Shown: in pieces, positions 41,061-48,821 of the stretch
Position numbering within the stretch: the first letter of the stretch is position 1
Layout of the letters: each line of letters starts with the position of its first letter
Assembly: GCF_025460765.1 (NCBI RefSeq)
Contig: NZ_JAMWEG010000003.1
Coordinates: 372,001-436,000 of the forward strand
From: Micromonospora sp. MA102
GTDB taxonomy: Bacteria; Actinomycetota; Actinomycetes; Mycobacteriales; Micromonosporaceae
Direction of reading: 5' to 3'
DNA length: 64,000 nt
Program-made: the position numbers and the translations under genes
The notes under the pieces: generated by a model
What the model was told of the DNA's origin: nothing
Database searches by the model: none
What the model saw: only the letters and a program-made list of their open reading frames with translations

Positions 41061-42698
41061 TCAATCTTCGGTGATCCGCCCGTCCGCCACCCGCAGCCGC
41101 CGGTTCACGCTCACCGCGTCCAGCATCCGCCGGTCGTGGGTCACCAGCAGCAGCGTCCCCGGATAGCTCGCCAGGGCCGATTCGAGCTGCTCGATCGCCG
41201 CCAGGTCCAGGTGGTTGGTCGGCTCGTCGAGCACCAGCAGGTTCACCCCGCGGCCCTGCAGCAGGGCCAGCGCGGCCCGGGTGCGCTCGCCGGGGGAGAG
41301 GGTCGCGGCCCGCCGCAGCACGTGGTCGGCCCGGAGGCCGAACTTGGCCAGCAGCGTCCGCGCGTCCGCCGGGCTCAGCTCGGGTACGGCGGCGCCGAAC
41401 GCGTCCAGCAGCGGCTGGTCGCCGAGGAAGAGCCCCCGGGCCTGGTCCACCTCGCCCACCACCACGCCCGGGCCGAGCGCGGCGTGCCCCTCGTCCAGCG
41501 GCAGCCGGCCGAGCAGCGCCGCCAGCAGGGTGCTCTTGCCGGAGCCGTTCGCCCCGGTGATCGCCACCCGGTCGGCCCAGTCGATCTGGAGGTCCACCGG
41601 GCCGAGGGTGAAGTCGCCCCGGCGTACCCGGGCGCCCCGGAGCGAGGCCACCACGGCGCCGGCGCGGGGCGCGGCGGCGATCTCCATCCGCAGCTCCCAC
41701 TCCTTGCGCGGCTCGTCGACCACCTCCAGCCGTTCGATCAACCGCTCGGTCTGCCGGGCCTTGGCCGCCTGCTTCTCGCTGGACTCGGAGCGGAACTTGC
41801 GGCCGATCTTGTCGTTGTCGGTGGCCTTGCGGCGGGCGTTCTTCACGCCCTTCTCCATCCAGGACCGCTGCGTCCGGGCCCGCGCCTCCAGCTGCGCCCG
41901 GGTGCCGGCGTACTCCTCGAACTCCTCGCGGGCGTGCCGGCGGGCCACCTCCCGCTCCTCCAGGTAGGCCGCGTAGCCGCCGCCGAAGTGGTTGACCTGG
42001 CCCTGGTGCAGGTCCAGCTCCACCACCCGGGTGACCGTCCGGGTGAGGAACTCCCGGTCGTGGCTGACCACCACGGTGCCGGCGCGCAGACCGGTGACGA
42101 AGCGTTCCAGCCGGTCCAGGCCGGCCAGGTCCAGGTCGTTGGTGGGCTCGTCGAGCAGGAAGACGTCGTAGCGGCTGAGCAGCAGCGAGGCCAGCCCGGC
42201 CCGGGCCGCCTGACCGCCGGAAAGGCCGGTCATCGAATGGTCCAGGTCGACGCGGAGCCCGAGCTCGGCGGCCACCTGCTCGGCCCGCTCGTCCAGGTCC
42301 GCCCCGCCCAGGTCGAGCCAGCGCTCCAGCGCCGTGGCGTACGCGTCGTCCGCACCCGGCGCCCCGGCGGTCAGCGCCTCGGTGGCGGCGTCCAGCGCCG
42401 CCTGCGCCGCGGTCACCCCGGTGCGCCGGGCCAGGAAGCCGCGGACCGTCTCGCCCGGCCGGCGCTCCGGCTCCTGCGGCAGATAGCCGACGGTAGCGGT
42501 GGGCGGGTTCGACACCACCGACCCCTGCTCCAGCGGCTGGAGGCCGGCGAGGGTGCGCAGCAGCGTGGACTTGCCGGCGCCGTTCACGCCGACCAGCCCG
42601 ATCACGTCGCCGGGGGCGACCACCAGGTCCAGGTCGGTGAAGAGGAGGCGGTCGCCGTGCCCGGCGGTGAGGTCCTTGGCGATCAACGTGGCGCTCAT
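41061..42698 (-). CDS. ABC-F family ATPase
   Basis: 545 aa with two ABC cassettes and no membrane part, the ABC-F plan (ribosome-associated translation factors such as EttA, or antibiotic-target protection). Cassette 1 has Walker A GVNGAGKST near 35, signature LSGGQAARAGL, and Walker B VFLLDEPTNDLDL. The inter-domain linker (near 240-320) is Arg/Lys/Glu-rich and coiled. Cassette 2 has GANGSGKST near 384, signature LSPGERTRAAL, and LLVLDEPTNHLDL. Whether this is a housekeeping or resistance member cannot be decided from motifs; no biosynthetic cluster is adjacent. An ATG starts at 42698. Confidence 0.93.
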   Translation of the reverse strand: MSATLIAKDLTAGHGDRLLFTDLDLVVAPGDVIGLVGVNGAGKSTLLRTLAGLQPLEQGSVVSNPPTATVGYLPQEPERRPGETVRGFLARRTGVTAAQAALDAATEALTAGAPGADDAYATALERWLDLGGADLDERAEQVAAELGLRVDLDHSMTGLSGGQAARAGLASLLLSRYDVFLLDEPTNDLDLAGLDRLERFVTGLRAGTVVVSHDREFLTRTVTRVVELDLHQGQVNHFGGGYAAYLEEREVARRHAREEFEEYAGTRAQLEARARTQRSWMEKGVKNARRKATDNDKIGRKFRSESSEKQAAKARQTERLIERLEVVDEPRKEWELRMEIAAAPRAGAVVASLRGARVRRGDFTLGPVDLQIDWADRVAITGANGSGKSTLLAALLGRLPLDEGHAALGPGVVVGEVDQARGLFLGDQPLLDAFGAAVPELSPADARTLLAKFGLRADHVLRRAATLSPGERTRAALALLQGRGVNLLVLDEPTNHLDLAAIEQLESALASYPGTLLLVTHDRRMLDAVSVNRRLRVADGRITED

Positions 42699-42776
42699 GA
42701 GAGATCAAGCCTACCGGCGGCCCGGATCGGACGACCCGGGCTCGAGGCCCGACCGGGGTGAGGGAGACTCACAGCC

Positions 42777-43547
42777 GTGGTGACCACTCTGGCGATCGAC
42801 TGCGGGGGCGGCGGGATCAAGGCCTCCGTGCTGGACGCGGCGGGGACCATGCGCGCCCGGCCGCTGCGCGTCCCCACGCCGTACCCGCTGCCGCCCGCCT
42901 TGTTCGTCAAGACGCTGCTGGACCTCGGCGGCCGGCTGCCCCCGGCGGACCGGCTCACCGTCGGGATGCCCGGCATGATCCGGCACGGTGTGGTGGTGGC
43001 CACCCCGCACTACGTGACCCGCTCCGGCCCGCGCAGCCGCGTCGACCCCGAGCTGGTCGCCGAGTGGTCCGGGTACGACGCGCGCAGCGCCCTGGCCGAG
43101 GCGTTCGGCGTGCCGGCGCTGGTGCTCAACGACGCCGAGGTGCACGGCGCGGGCGTGGTCGCCGGGACCGGCTGCGAGCTGGTGCTGACCCTCGGCACCG
43201 GGCTGGGCAGCGCGCTCTTCGACGGCGGGGTGCTCGCCCCGCACCTGGAGCTGTCGCACGCCCCGGTGCGCTGGAACACCACCTACGACACGTACGTCGG
43301 GGAGCCGGAACGGCGCCGCCTCGGCGACGCGTTCTGGTCCCGGCGGATCCGCCAGGTGGTGGACGGCCTGCGGCCGGTGTTCCGCTGGGACCGGCTCTAC
43401 CTGGGCGGCGGCAACTCCCGACTGATCCGGCCGGACCAGCTGACCCGGATGGGCGACGACGTCGTGGTCGTCCCGAACACGGCCGGAATCGTCGGCGGTG
43501 TCCGGGCCTGGGAGCTGGTCGGGGACCGGTACGACCCGACCTCCTGA
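42777..43547 (+). CDS. ROK-family kinase, polyphosphate-glucokinase-like
   Basis: 256 aa, similar in length to actinobacterial PpgK. The N-terminal phosphate loop is AIDCGGGGIKASVLD near 6-20, the catalytic Asp is in VLNDAEVHGAG near 117, LTLGTGLGSALF near 137 and YLGGGNSRLI near 211. The family phosphorylates glucose with polyphosphate or ATP; PpgK phosphate-1 sequence is usually DIGGSGIKG, here DCGGGGIKA, so assignment to PpgK is probable, not certain. The GTG at 42777 is preceded by GGGAG and also by a GAGACT box 7 nt before it. It is divergent from the ABC-F gene. Confidence 0.82.
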   Translation: MVTTLAIDCGGGGIKASVLDAAGTMRARPLRVPTPYPLPPALFVKTLLDLGGRLPPADRLTVGMPGMIRHGVVVATPHYVTRSGPRSRVDPELVAEWSGYDARSALAEAFGVPALVLNDAEVHGAGVVAGTGCELVLTLGTGLGSALFDGGVLAPHLELSHAPVRWNTTYDTYVGEPERRRLGDAFWSRRIRQVVDGLRPVFRWDRLYLGGGNSRLIRPDQLTRMGDDVVVVPNTAGIVGGVRAWELVGDRYDPTS

Positions 43548-43638
43548 GCACGATCTTCCCCGAAGGAACACTCGCGGTACGGCTGGTGTTGTGCCAGCGT
43601 CGGAGGAAGGGCTGGCGCGACACGAGGAGGTGGGTCGA

Positions 43639-44004
43639 GTGGATCTTCTGGCGGAGTACCGGCGGGCGACCATGTTCTTCGAAGCGGGTGACCCGACCGG
43701 AGCGGCCCGGCTGCTCGAACCGATCGTCGAGGCCGAGCCCGGCAACTCCTCGGTCCGGCAGCTGCTGGCCCGGGCGTACTTCCAGTCGGCCCAGCTCAAC
43801 CGGGCCGAGGAGCAGCTGCGCGAGCTGGTCGACCGGGACCCGAGCGACCACTACGCGCACCACGTGCTGGGCCGCACGCTGGAGCGGATGAACCGCCCCG
43901 TCGACGCGCTGCGGCACCTGCGCATCGCGGCGGCCATGTACTCGACCAACGCCGACTACACCACGGCGCTGCGCCGGGTGGAGGGCAAGGTCGGCGGCCG
44001 CTGA
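43639..44004 (+). CDS. Tetratricopeptide-repeat protein
   Basis: 121 aa with about three TPR units: YRRATMFFEAGDPTGAARLL, VRQLLARAYFQSAQLNRAEEQLREL, and AHHVLGRTLERMNRPVDALRHL. Likely an adaptor or chaperone-type helical repeat in the cytosol; no partner is evident. The GTG at 43639 is selected because GAGGAGG ends 8 nt upstream; the open frame extends upstream to 43498 into the ROK gene but has no TPR match there. It ends with a hairpin terminator. Confidence 0.87.
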   Translation: MDLLAEYRRATMFFEAGDPTGAARLLEPIVEAEPGNSSVRQLLARAYFQSAQLNRAEEQLRELVDRDPSDHYAHHVLGRTLERMNRPVDALRHLRIAAAMYSTNADYTTALRRVEGKVGGR

Positions 44005-44014
44005 CGGACGACCT

Positions 44015-44044
44015 CGAAGGGCAGCCCTGCCGGGCTGCCCTTCG
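44015..44044 (+). terminator. Hairpin terminator after the TPR gene
   Basis: Perfect 13-bp stem CGAAGGGCAGCCC with its complement and a TGCC loop. Confidence 0.85.
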
Positions 44045-44051
44045 GCGTACC

Positions 44052-44063
44052 TACGATGGGCTG
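44052..44063 (+). promoter_or_regulatory. Probable leaderless -10 element for the Smr gene
   Basis: TACGAT (44052-44057) lies 6 nt before the GTG at 44064, with no ribosome-binding site. Confidence 0.4.
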
Positions 44064-44318
44064 GTGAAGCTCAAGCTCGATCTCCACGACATCTACAACC
44101 GCGGCCACGACATCGACCGCGCGCTGCGCGGCATCATGGACGAGGCCGTGGCGAAGAAGGCCACCCTCGTGGAGATCATCCCCGGCAAGGGGTCCGGCCA
44201 GCTCAAGAAGAAGGTGCTGCGCTTCCTCGACCAGAAGGACGTCAAGCAGCTCTACCACCGGGTCGAGAAGGACTCGAAGAACTTCGGCCGCCTCTTCGTC
44301 CACTTCCGCTGGAAGTAA
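44064..44318 (+). CDS. Smr-domain protein
   Basis: 84 aa, essentially a bare Smr (MutS2 C-terminal) domain. LDLHDIYNRGHDIDRAL near 4-20 carries the DLH motif and IIPGKGSGQLKKKVLRFL near 38-55 the GKGSG motif. Smr domains bind or nick branched DNA or cleave RNA; recent work links some to ribosome rescue. A stand-alone Smr this short lacks any targeting domain. It is Lys-rich, unlike the neighbouring Arg-rich proteins. It starts at 44064 next to a leaderless -10. Confidence 0.87.
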   Translation: MKLKLDLHDIYNRGHDIDRALRGIMDEAVAKKATLVEIIPGKGSGQLKKKVLRFLDQKDVKQLYHRVEKDSKNFGRLFVHFRWK

Positions 44319-44452
44319 AGCCTCGGCCTTCCGGCCCCCCACGTGACCCCTGGCGTGCATCTCGACCTGCGGATCCTGTCGGTTCCCGGCGGCCTTGGTG
44401 ATCCTGCTCACCCCGGCTGGATCGGGTATGGGCCGACCGGCAGCCTGGCCAG

Positions 44453-45538
44453 GTGTCAACCACGGTGATGCCTGAGAGCCCTACGGTCGCTGTCGCGCCC
44501 AGCAGGCGCGATCCGTACATCGACAACGTCAAAGGCCTGTTGATCGTCCTGGTCGTGCTTGGCCACCTGCTGGGTCAAGCGGTCGGCTCCGTGCCAGGTG
44601 GCAAGACGATCTACACATTCATCTACCTGTGCCACATGCCGGCCTTCGTCATGCTTTCGGGGATGCTCTCGGCAGCCGAACTCACCGGCCGTCGCGCGGC
44701 GTCGCTGATCCGGGATCTGCTCGTGCCGTACGTGGTATTTCAGCTGCTTTACATGAGCTTCTACACGGTCATGGACAAGCCGATGTACTGGACGGTCAAC
44801 GGGTTCCTCTCCCCGATCTATCACCTGTGGTTCCTGCCCGCTCTGTTCATCTGGCGGATGCTCGCTCCGCTCTTCGCCCAACTTCGTGGAGCGGTCGTCA
44901 TCGCGATCGTGGTGTCCCTGTCCGCCGGAGCCGCCACGGTGCTCGGCCGCGCCCTGGCATTGGACCGGGTGGCAGGAATGCTGCCCTTCTTCGTCCTCGG
45001 TGTCTGGCTCGGTCGCGGCAGGCTCACGTACCGCCCGTCTCCGCGCGTGCGGTTAGCGGCGACCGCCGTGCTCCTCGCTGCCGCGCCGCTTTCCTATCTG
45101 GTCGCCTCGCGCCTGTCGGGCCTCTGGCTGTACTGGAACCGCGCTTACCAGCAGCTCGGGGTGGGGGTGACCGAAGGCGTCCTGATCCGGCTTGGACTGA
45201 TGGCCGTCGGGTTGGCGATGACCTGGGCGATCATGATGCTCGCTCCGCGCCGCCAGACGTTTTTCACGGGTTGGGGGGTCAACTCCATGTACCCGTATCT
45301 GCTGCACGTGTTCGTCGTCATGGCCTTCGCCTGGTCACCCCTCGTCAACCACGTCGACAACATCCCAGCCTTGCTGGTGCTCATCGTCGCGGCCGTCTCG
45401 CTGGTCTGGCTCACCGCCAGCCGGCCCGTGGTGTGGGCGTTGCGTCCGCTGGTCAGCCCTCCGGTCCGCTGGCTGCTCAGGGACGTCGTCCCAGCGGGGA
45501 GTCATCAGTCCACGGCGGGCCGGGGCCCGCTGCGGTGA
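44453..45538 (+). CDS. Membrane acyltransferase, acyltransferase-3 family
   Basis: 361 aa with about ten hydrophobic helices. The family opening RRDPYIDNVKGLLIVLVVLGHLLG (split here: RDPYIDNVKGLLIVLVV, then LGHLLG) contains the conserved catalytic His, and HMPAFVMLSGML the second conserved block. It resembles fucose-4-O-acetylase/WecH-type enzymes that acetylate exported sugars. The GTG at 44453 is the first start; an ATG at 44468 is equally possible and no ribosome-binding site is clear. Codon use is noticeably less GC-biased than in neighbours, suggesting a different origin. Confidence 0.85.
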   Translation: MSTTVMPESPTVAVAPSRRDPYIDNVKGLLIVLVVLGHLLGQAVGSVPGGKTIYTFIYLCHMPAFVMLSGMLSAAELTGRRAASLIRDLLVPYVVFQLLYMSFYTVMDKPMYWTVNGFLSPIYHLWFLPALFIWRMLAPLFAQLRGAVVIAIVVSLSAGAATVLGRALALDRVAGMLPFFVLGVWLGRGRLTYRPSPRVRLAATAVLLAAAPLSYLVASRLSGLWLYWNRAYQQLGVGVTEGVLIRLGLMAVGLAMTWAIMMLAPRRQTFFTGWGVNSMYPYLLHVFVVMAFAWSPLVNHVDNIPALLVLIVAAVSLVWLTASRPVVWALRPLVSPPVRWLLRDVVPAGSHQSTAGRGPLR

Positions 45539-45544
45539 CTTCCG

Positions 45545-45556
45545 TATCCTGCCGCA
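45545..45556 (+). promoter_or_regulatory. Probable leaderless -10 element for the PH-like gene
   Basis: TATCCT (45545-45550) lies 6 nt before the ATG at 45557, with no ribosome-binding site. Confidence 0.4.
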
Positions 45557-46273
45557 ATGCGTCAGACGTGGCGGGTGTCGTTGCTGGGGCGGGTTTTCGG
45601 CATCGCCGTTCTGGTGGTGGCCGGCCTCGTTGCCTTGGCCATCGTCGTCAGCCGGCTCGATCTCGTCTCGAAGGTCTTTTCCGTGGTGCTGCTCGGTGGC
45701 CTGGCGGCTTTCGCCTACGTGAACGCGCTGCGCCCGTCGATCACGTTGACCGAGTCCGAGCTGGTGATCCGGAACAGGTTCAGGACGTACCGGATCGATC
45801 TCCACTCGATCGTGCGCGTGGACGCCGGCTATCACGGCATCGCCGTGTGGACGAGGCGCGGTCAGGTGGTCCACGGGTGGGCAGTCCAGAAGTCGAACCT
45901 TGCCCGCTGGCTCGGCCGGCTCACCCGCGCGGACCTCGTGGTCGAGGCCATCGAGAAGGAGGTGAAGGCGCGCGTGGCGCCGGCCGTGCCTCCGATTGCG
46001 CGGCGGCGCCCTCGACGGTCAGACGGCGGCGCTCTGGGCGGGCAGGGAGCTGGGGGAGGCGACCATTCCCGCGGTGACCGGGGAGGTCCGGAAGCCTTTG
46101 ACGATCAGGTAGACGCCCAGCGAGAACTCCCACACGGCGATGGGGATGGCCGCGATCGCCGCCACCGGGGACAGGCGGTCCCAGAGGCCGAACAGTACGC
46201 CGGCGTCGGAAACGACGAGCAGGGGCGCCCCGAGGAGGCCGAGCACCGGGAGAATCCGCGGCACGAGGCGTGA
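45557..46273 (+). CDS. PH-domain-like membrane protein with antisense read-through tail
   Basis: 238-residue reading frame. Two N-terminal helices (near 8-28 LLGRVFGIAVLVVAGLVALA, and 38-55) are followed by a bacterial-PH-like segment (ITLTESELVIRNRFRTYRIDLHSIVRVDAGYHGIAVWT, split: ITLTESELVIRNRF, RTYRIDLHSIVRV) near 62-115. From about residue 155 the protein becomes Gly/Asp/Arg/Glu-rich and simply reads the opposite strand of the convergent DUF4386 gene for 255 bp. The natural stop has probably been lost and the tail is not conserved protein. Base composition is less extreme than in neighbours. Function is unknown. Confidence 0.6.
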   Translation: MRQTWRVSLLGRVFGIAVLVVAGLVALAIVVSRLDLVSKVFSVVLLGGLAAFAYVNALRPSITLTESELVIRNRFRTYRIDLHSIVRVDAGYHGIAVWTRRGQVVHGWAVQKSNLARWLGRLTRADLVVEAIEKEVKARVAPAVPPIARRRPRRSDGGALGGQGAGGGDHSRGDRGGPEAFDDQVDAQRELPHGDGDGRDRRHRGQAVPEAEQYAGVGNDEQGRPEEAEHRENPRHEA

Positions 46274-46726
46274 CTGGTACAGCAGGGAACCCAGCAACAG
46301 GGCGTTCACGGCCGGAAGGAAGCCCTGGCTGATGAGGAAGATCGAGTCGTAGAAGGCGACCAGCGCCTGACCGGTGACCAGGGCATCTGTTCCGGCTCCG
46401 GCCCGCCGCAGGGCCACGACCGTCAGTAGGCTCGCGACGCCCACGAAGATGCCGGCGGCTTCGAGGACCCGGGCGCCGATGAAGCTCAGCGCTCGGGCTT
46501 CCCCCTGCCGCTTGACCACCGGATACAGCGCGACGGCGGTGCCGATACAGGCGAGGGCAACGATCACCTCAAGGACCCCGCCGATGACGACCGGTGTCTC
46601 CGACGTGGTGCCGACGATGTAGTCCGCGTCGTGCACCGCACCGTACAGGCCGACGGTCGGGATCGAGACAAAGGTCAGCACGTAGAACCCGCCCGCGACC
46701 AGCGAGGTCCTCCTCAGTGAGTCCAT
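46019..46726 (-). CDS. DUF4386-family membrane protein
   Basis: 235 aa with about six hydrophobic helices. It opens with RRTSLVAGGFYVLTFVSIPT and carries ISQGFLPAVNALLLGSLLYQSRLVPRILPVLGL (split: ISQGFLPAVNALLLGSL, LYQSRLVPRILPVLGL), both typical of DUF4386 proteins, whose function is unknown. AAAGGAG precedes the ATG at 46726. It converges with the PH-like gene and overlaps its tail by 255 bp; this gene is the better supported of the two there, because its hydrophobic pattern continues to its own stop. Confidence 0.85.
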   Translation of the reverse strand: MDSLRRTSLVAGGFYVLTFVSIPTVGLYGAVHDADYIVGTTSETPVVIGGVLEVIVALACIGTAVALYPVVKRQGEARALSFIGARVLEAAGIFVGVASLLTVVALRRAGAGTDALVTGQALVAFYDSIFLISQGFLPAVNALLLGSLLYQSRLVPRILPVLGLLGAPLLVVSDAGVLFGLWDRLSPVAAIAAIPIAVWEFSLGVYLIVKGFRTSPVTAGMVASPSSLPAQSAAV

Positions 46727-46938
46727 CGGGCTCCTTTCGTTGCTGCCGGTCAGTCGACGATGGTCATGAGGTCACCCTCCTGCGGATCGGTGGGACGGCG
46801 AATCGGCCGCTCGGGCAATCCTCGCGGCGTCGGCCGGTGCCCCGGTTGGTGCACTTCGGCGGGAAGCAGGCCCGGCGGAGCCGCTCAGCCCAGACAATTG
46901 CCGGAAAGGCAGCGCCCCGGGGCGGCGGGAGGCCGGGC

Positions 46939-48114
46939 ATGACGAGCGGAGGCAGCAGCGAGCTGGTGCGCCCGCCGAACGCTTCGACCCGCGCCACCCT
47001 GCTGGAGCTGCTCTTCGACGTCGTCTTCGTGGCGGCGCTGGCGCTGGTCTCGATGCTGATCGCGAACCGGGCCTCGTGGAACGGCGTCGCGCCCGTCGTG
47101 ATCATGCTGATGGCGGTCTGGTGGACCTGGTCGATCACCTCGACCACCACCGATTTCTACAACCCGGATCAGCGACCCATCCAGGCCATCCTCATGGTGA
47201 CAATGCTCGGAGCCGTGGTGACGGCGGCGGCGCTGGCCGTCGACTCGCACGCGCTGGTCTTCGCGGCCGGCTACGTGATTCCGCACCTGGTGCGCGGGGT
47301 GGTGCTGGTGACCGTGCTGCACCGGCAACACCCCATGGCCGAGCGGCGGGCCGCCCGCTTCCTCTTCTGGTTCGTGATCTCCAGCTTCTTCTGGGTCGGC
47401 GGGGCGCTGCTGCCGCACGACTGGTCGTGGGCGCTCTGGGCCGTCGCCGTGACGATCGACTACGTCTCGGCCGCGGCGCGGTACCCGACGCCCGGTCTCG
47501 GCCGGGTGCCGTTCGCCCAGTACGAGAAGACGACCGACCACCTGGGTGAGCGCTACCAGCAGTTCATCATCCTGGCGCTCGGCGACGTCATCCTGGTGCC
47601 GACCCTGGAGATCAACAGGTCCGAGTTCACCCTGGCCCGGTCGGCCGCCTTCGTGACCGCCTTCGCCTCGATGCTGCTGCTCTGGCAGATCTACGTGCTG
47701 CGGGCCGGTTCCATCGTGCGGACCACCGCGCCGGGGCTGCTCCGACGGGCGACCCGGCTGGCGCCGTACACCCACCTGGTCATGCTGACCGGCGTGGTCT
47801 TCACCGCCGCCGCGTTCGACCTGGTCGTCGAGCGGCCCACCGGTGAGACGCCGGGCCGGTGGATCGGCTTGATCCTCGGCGGGCCCGCGCTCTTCCTGGT
47901 GGGACGCACCCTGTTCACCTACCGGATCGTCGGCACGTTCCCGTTGCACCGGGTGTTCTGGCTGGTGGTCCTGCTGGCCGCCATGCCGCTGGTGGGCGGC
48001 TGGCCGCCGGTGCTGGTCGCCACGCTCGTCGTGCTGGTGCTGGTCGGGGTGGTGGCCGGGGACACGATGGGTGGGCGGTCGGCCCGTCCCCCGCTGCGGG
48101 GACGCCCCGGCTGA
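46939..48114 (+). CDS. LtrA-family (low-temperature-requirement A) membrane protein
   Basis: 391 aa with about eleven hydrophobic helices. The family start ATLLELLFDVVFVAALALVS near 19-38 and the block WWTWSITSTTTDFYNPDQRP near 62-81 identify LtrA/DUF-type membrane proteins. Another conserved block is ERYQQFIILALGDVIL near 204-219. The biochemical role is unknown; the name comes from a Listeria cold-growth mutant. The ATG at 46939 follows GGGAGG by 6 nt; the open frame upstream is Arg/Ser-rich and lacks homology. It is convergent with the DHFR-like gene. Confidence 0.88.
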   Translation: MTSGGSSELVRPPNASTRATLLELLFDVVFVAALALVSMLIANRASWNGVAPVVIMLMAVWWTWSITSTTTDFYNPDQRPIQAILMVTMLGAVVTAAALAVDSHALVFAAGYVIPHLVRGVVLVTVLHRQHPMAERRAARFLFWFVISSFFWVGGALLPHDWSWALWAVAVTIDYVSAAARYPTPGLGRVPFAQYEKTTDHLGERYQQFIILALGDVILVPTLEINRSEFTLARSAAFVTAFASMLLLWQIYVLRAGSIVRTTAPGLLRRATRLAPYTHLVMLTGVVFTAAAFDLVVERPTGETPGRWIGLILGGPALFLVGRTLFTYRIVGTFPLHRVFWLVVLLAAMPLVGGWPPVLVATLVVLVLVGVVAGDTMGGRSARPPLRGRPG

Positions 48115-48133
48115 CGGGGGACGGGCGCGGGCG

Positions 48134-48736
48134 TCAGCCGTCCCTGCGGACCCGGTAGGCGAGGTGGGTGACCTCCGTGCCCTGGACGACCCGGGTGGGC
48201 CCCTCCAGCTGGACGGGCGCGATCCGCAGGCCGGCGAAGAACGGGATGCCGTCGCCGAGCAGGACCGGGACGAGGTCGACGTGGACCTCGTCGAGCAGGC
48301 CGGCCTCCAGGACCTGGGTCGCGATGGTGCCGCCGTTGACGCCGACCTCCTTGTCGCCGGCGAGGGCCTTCGCCCGCGCGACCGCGGCCTCGATGCCGTC
48401 GGTCACGAACACGAACGAGTCGCCCTCCCGGTCCCAGCCCTCCGGCACGTGGTGCGTCACCACGACCACCGGCACGTCCATGGGGTGCCGGCCGCCCCAG
48501 CCGTTCGTCATGTCGAACAGCCGCCGGCCGACGACGAGCGCACCGGTCCGCTCGGTCAGCTCGCGCACGTGCTTCGCGCTCGCCGCCGACGTGCGGAAGG
48601 TCATGCCGGGAGTGGCCGTCGGGATCTCCACGTCACCGTTGCCGTACCACTGGAAGAGGTGTTCGAACCCGCCGTGGGACGTGTCGGCGATGTAGCCGTC
48701 CAGCGACATGGTGGCTCCGGTCGTCACCTTCGTCAT
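48134..48736 (-). CDS. Dihydrofolate-reductase-like (RibD C-terminal) protein
   Basis: 200 aa of the RibD_C/YyaP type. SLDGYIADTSHGGFEHLFQWY near 11-31, VVGRRLFDMTNGWGG near 67-81, VGVNGGTIATQVLEAGLLDEVHVDLVPVLLG (split: VGVNGGTIATQVLEAGL, LDEVHVDLVPVLLG) near 131-161 form the NADPH-binding reductase fold. Family members are NAD(P)H-dependent reductases of mostly unknown substrate; a true folate reductase is unlikely because the folate-site acidic residue context is absent. The ATG at 48736 is followed by MTKVTTGATMSLDGYIA, the usual start; GAGGAGC lies upstream. Confidence 0.88.
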   Translation of the reverse strand: MTKVTTGATMSLDGYIADTSHGGFEHLFQWYGNGDVEIPTATPGMTFRTSAASAKHVRELTERTGALVVGRRLFDMTNGWGGRHPMDVPVVVVTHHVPEGWDREGDSFVFVTDGIEAAVARAKALAGDKEVGVNGGTIATQVLEAGLLDEVHVDLVPVLLGDGIPFFAGLRIAPVQLEGPTRVVQGTEVTHLAYRVRRDG

Positions 48737-48821
48737 CGGTCTGCTCCTCGGATCGTGGGCCTGCTTTCACCCAGGAGTAGAAGCTGGACCGCTCCTCTCG
48801 ACATCCGTCCCGGAACTTCTT

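Noticed and set aside
39893-43547. Antibiotic resistance island suggested by the ABC-F gene
   Set aside because: Neighbours are a methyltransferase, a DUF4177-like protein and a ROK kinase; no biosynthetic genes or mobile ends are present, and ABC-F proteins are often housekeeping.
48655-48680. GGTGTTCGAACCC resembling a tRNA T-arm
   Set aside because: It lies within the DHFR-like coding sequence and no acceptor, D or anticodon stems fit around it.
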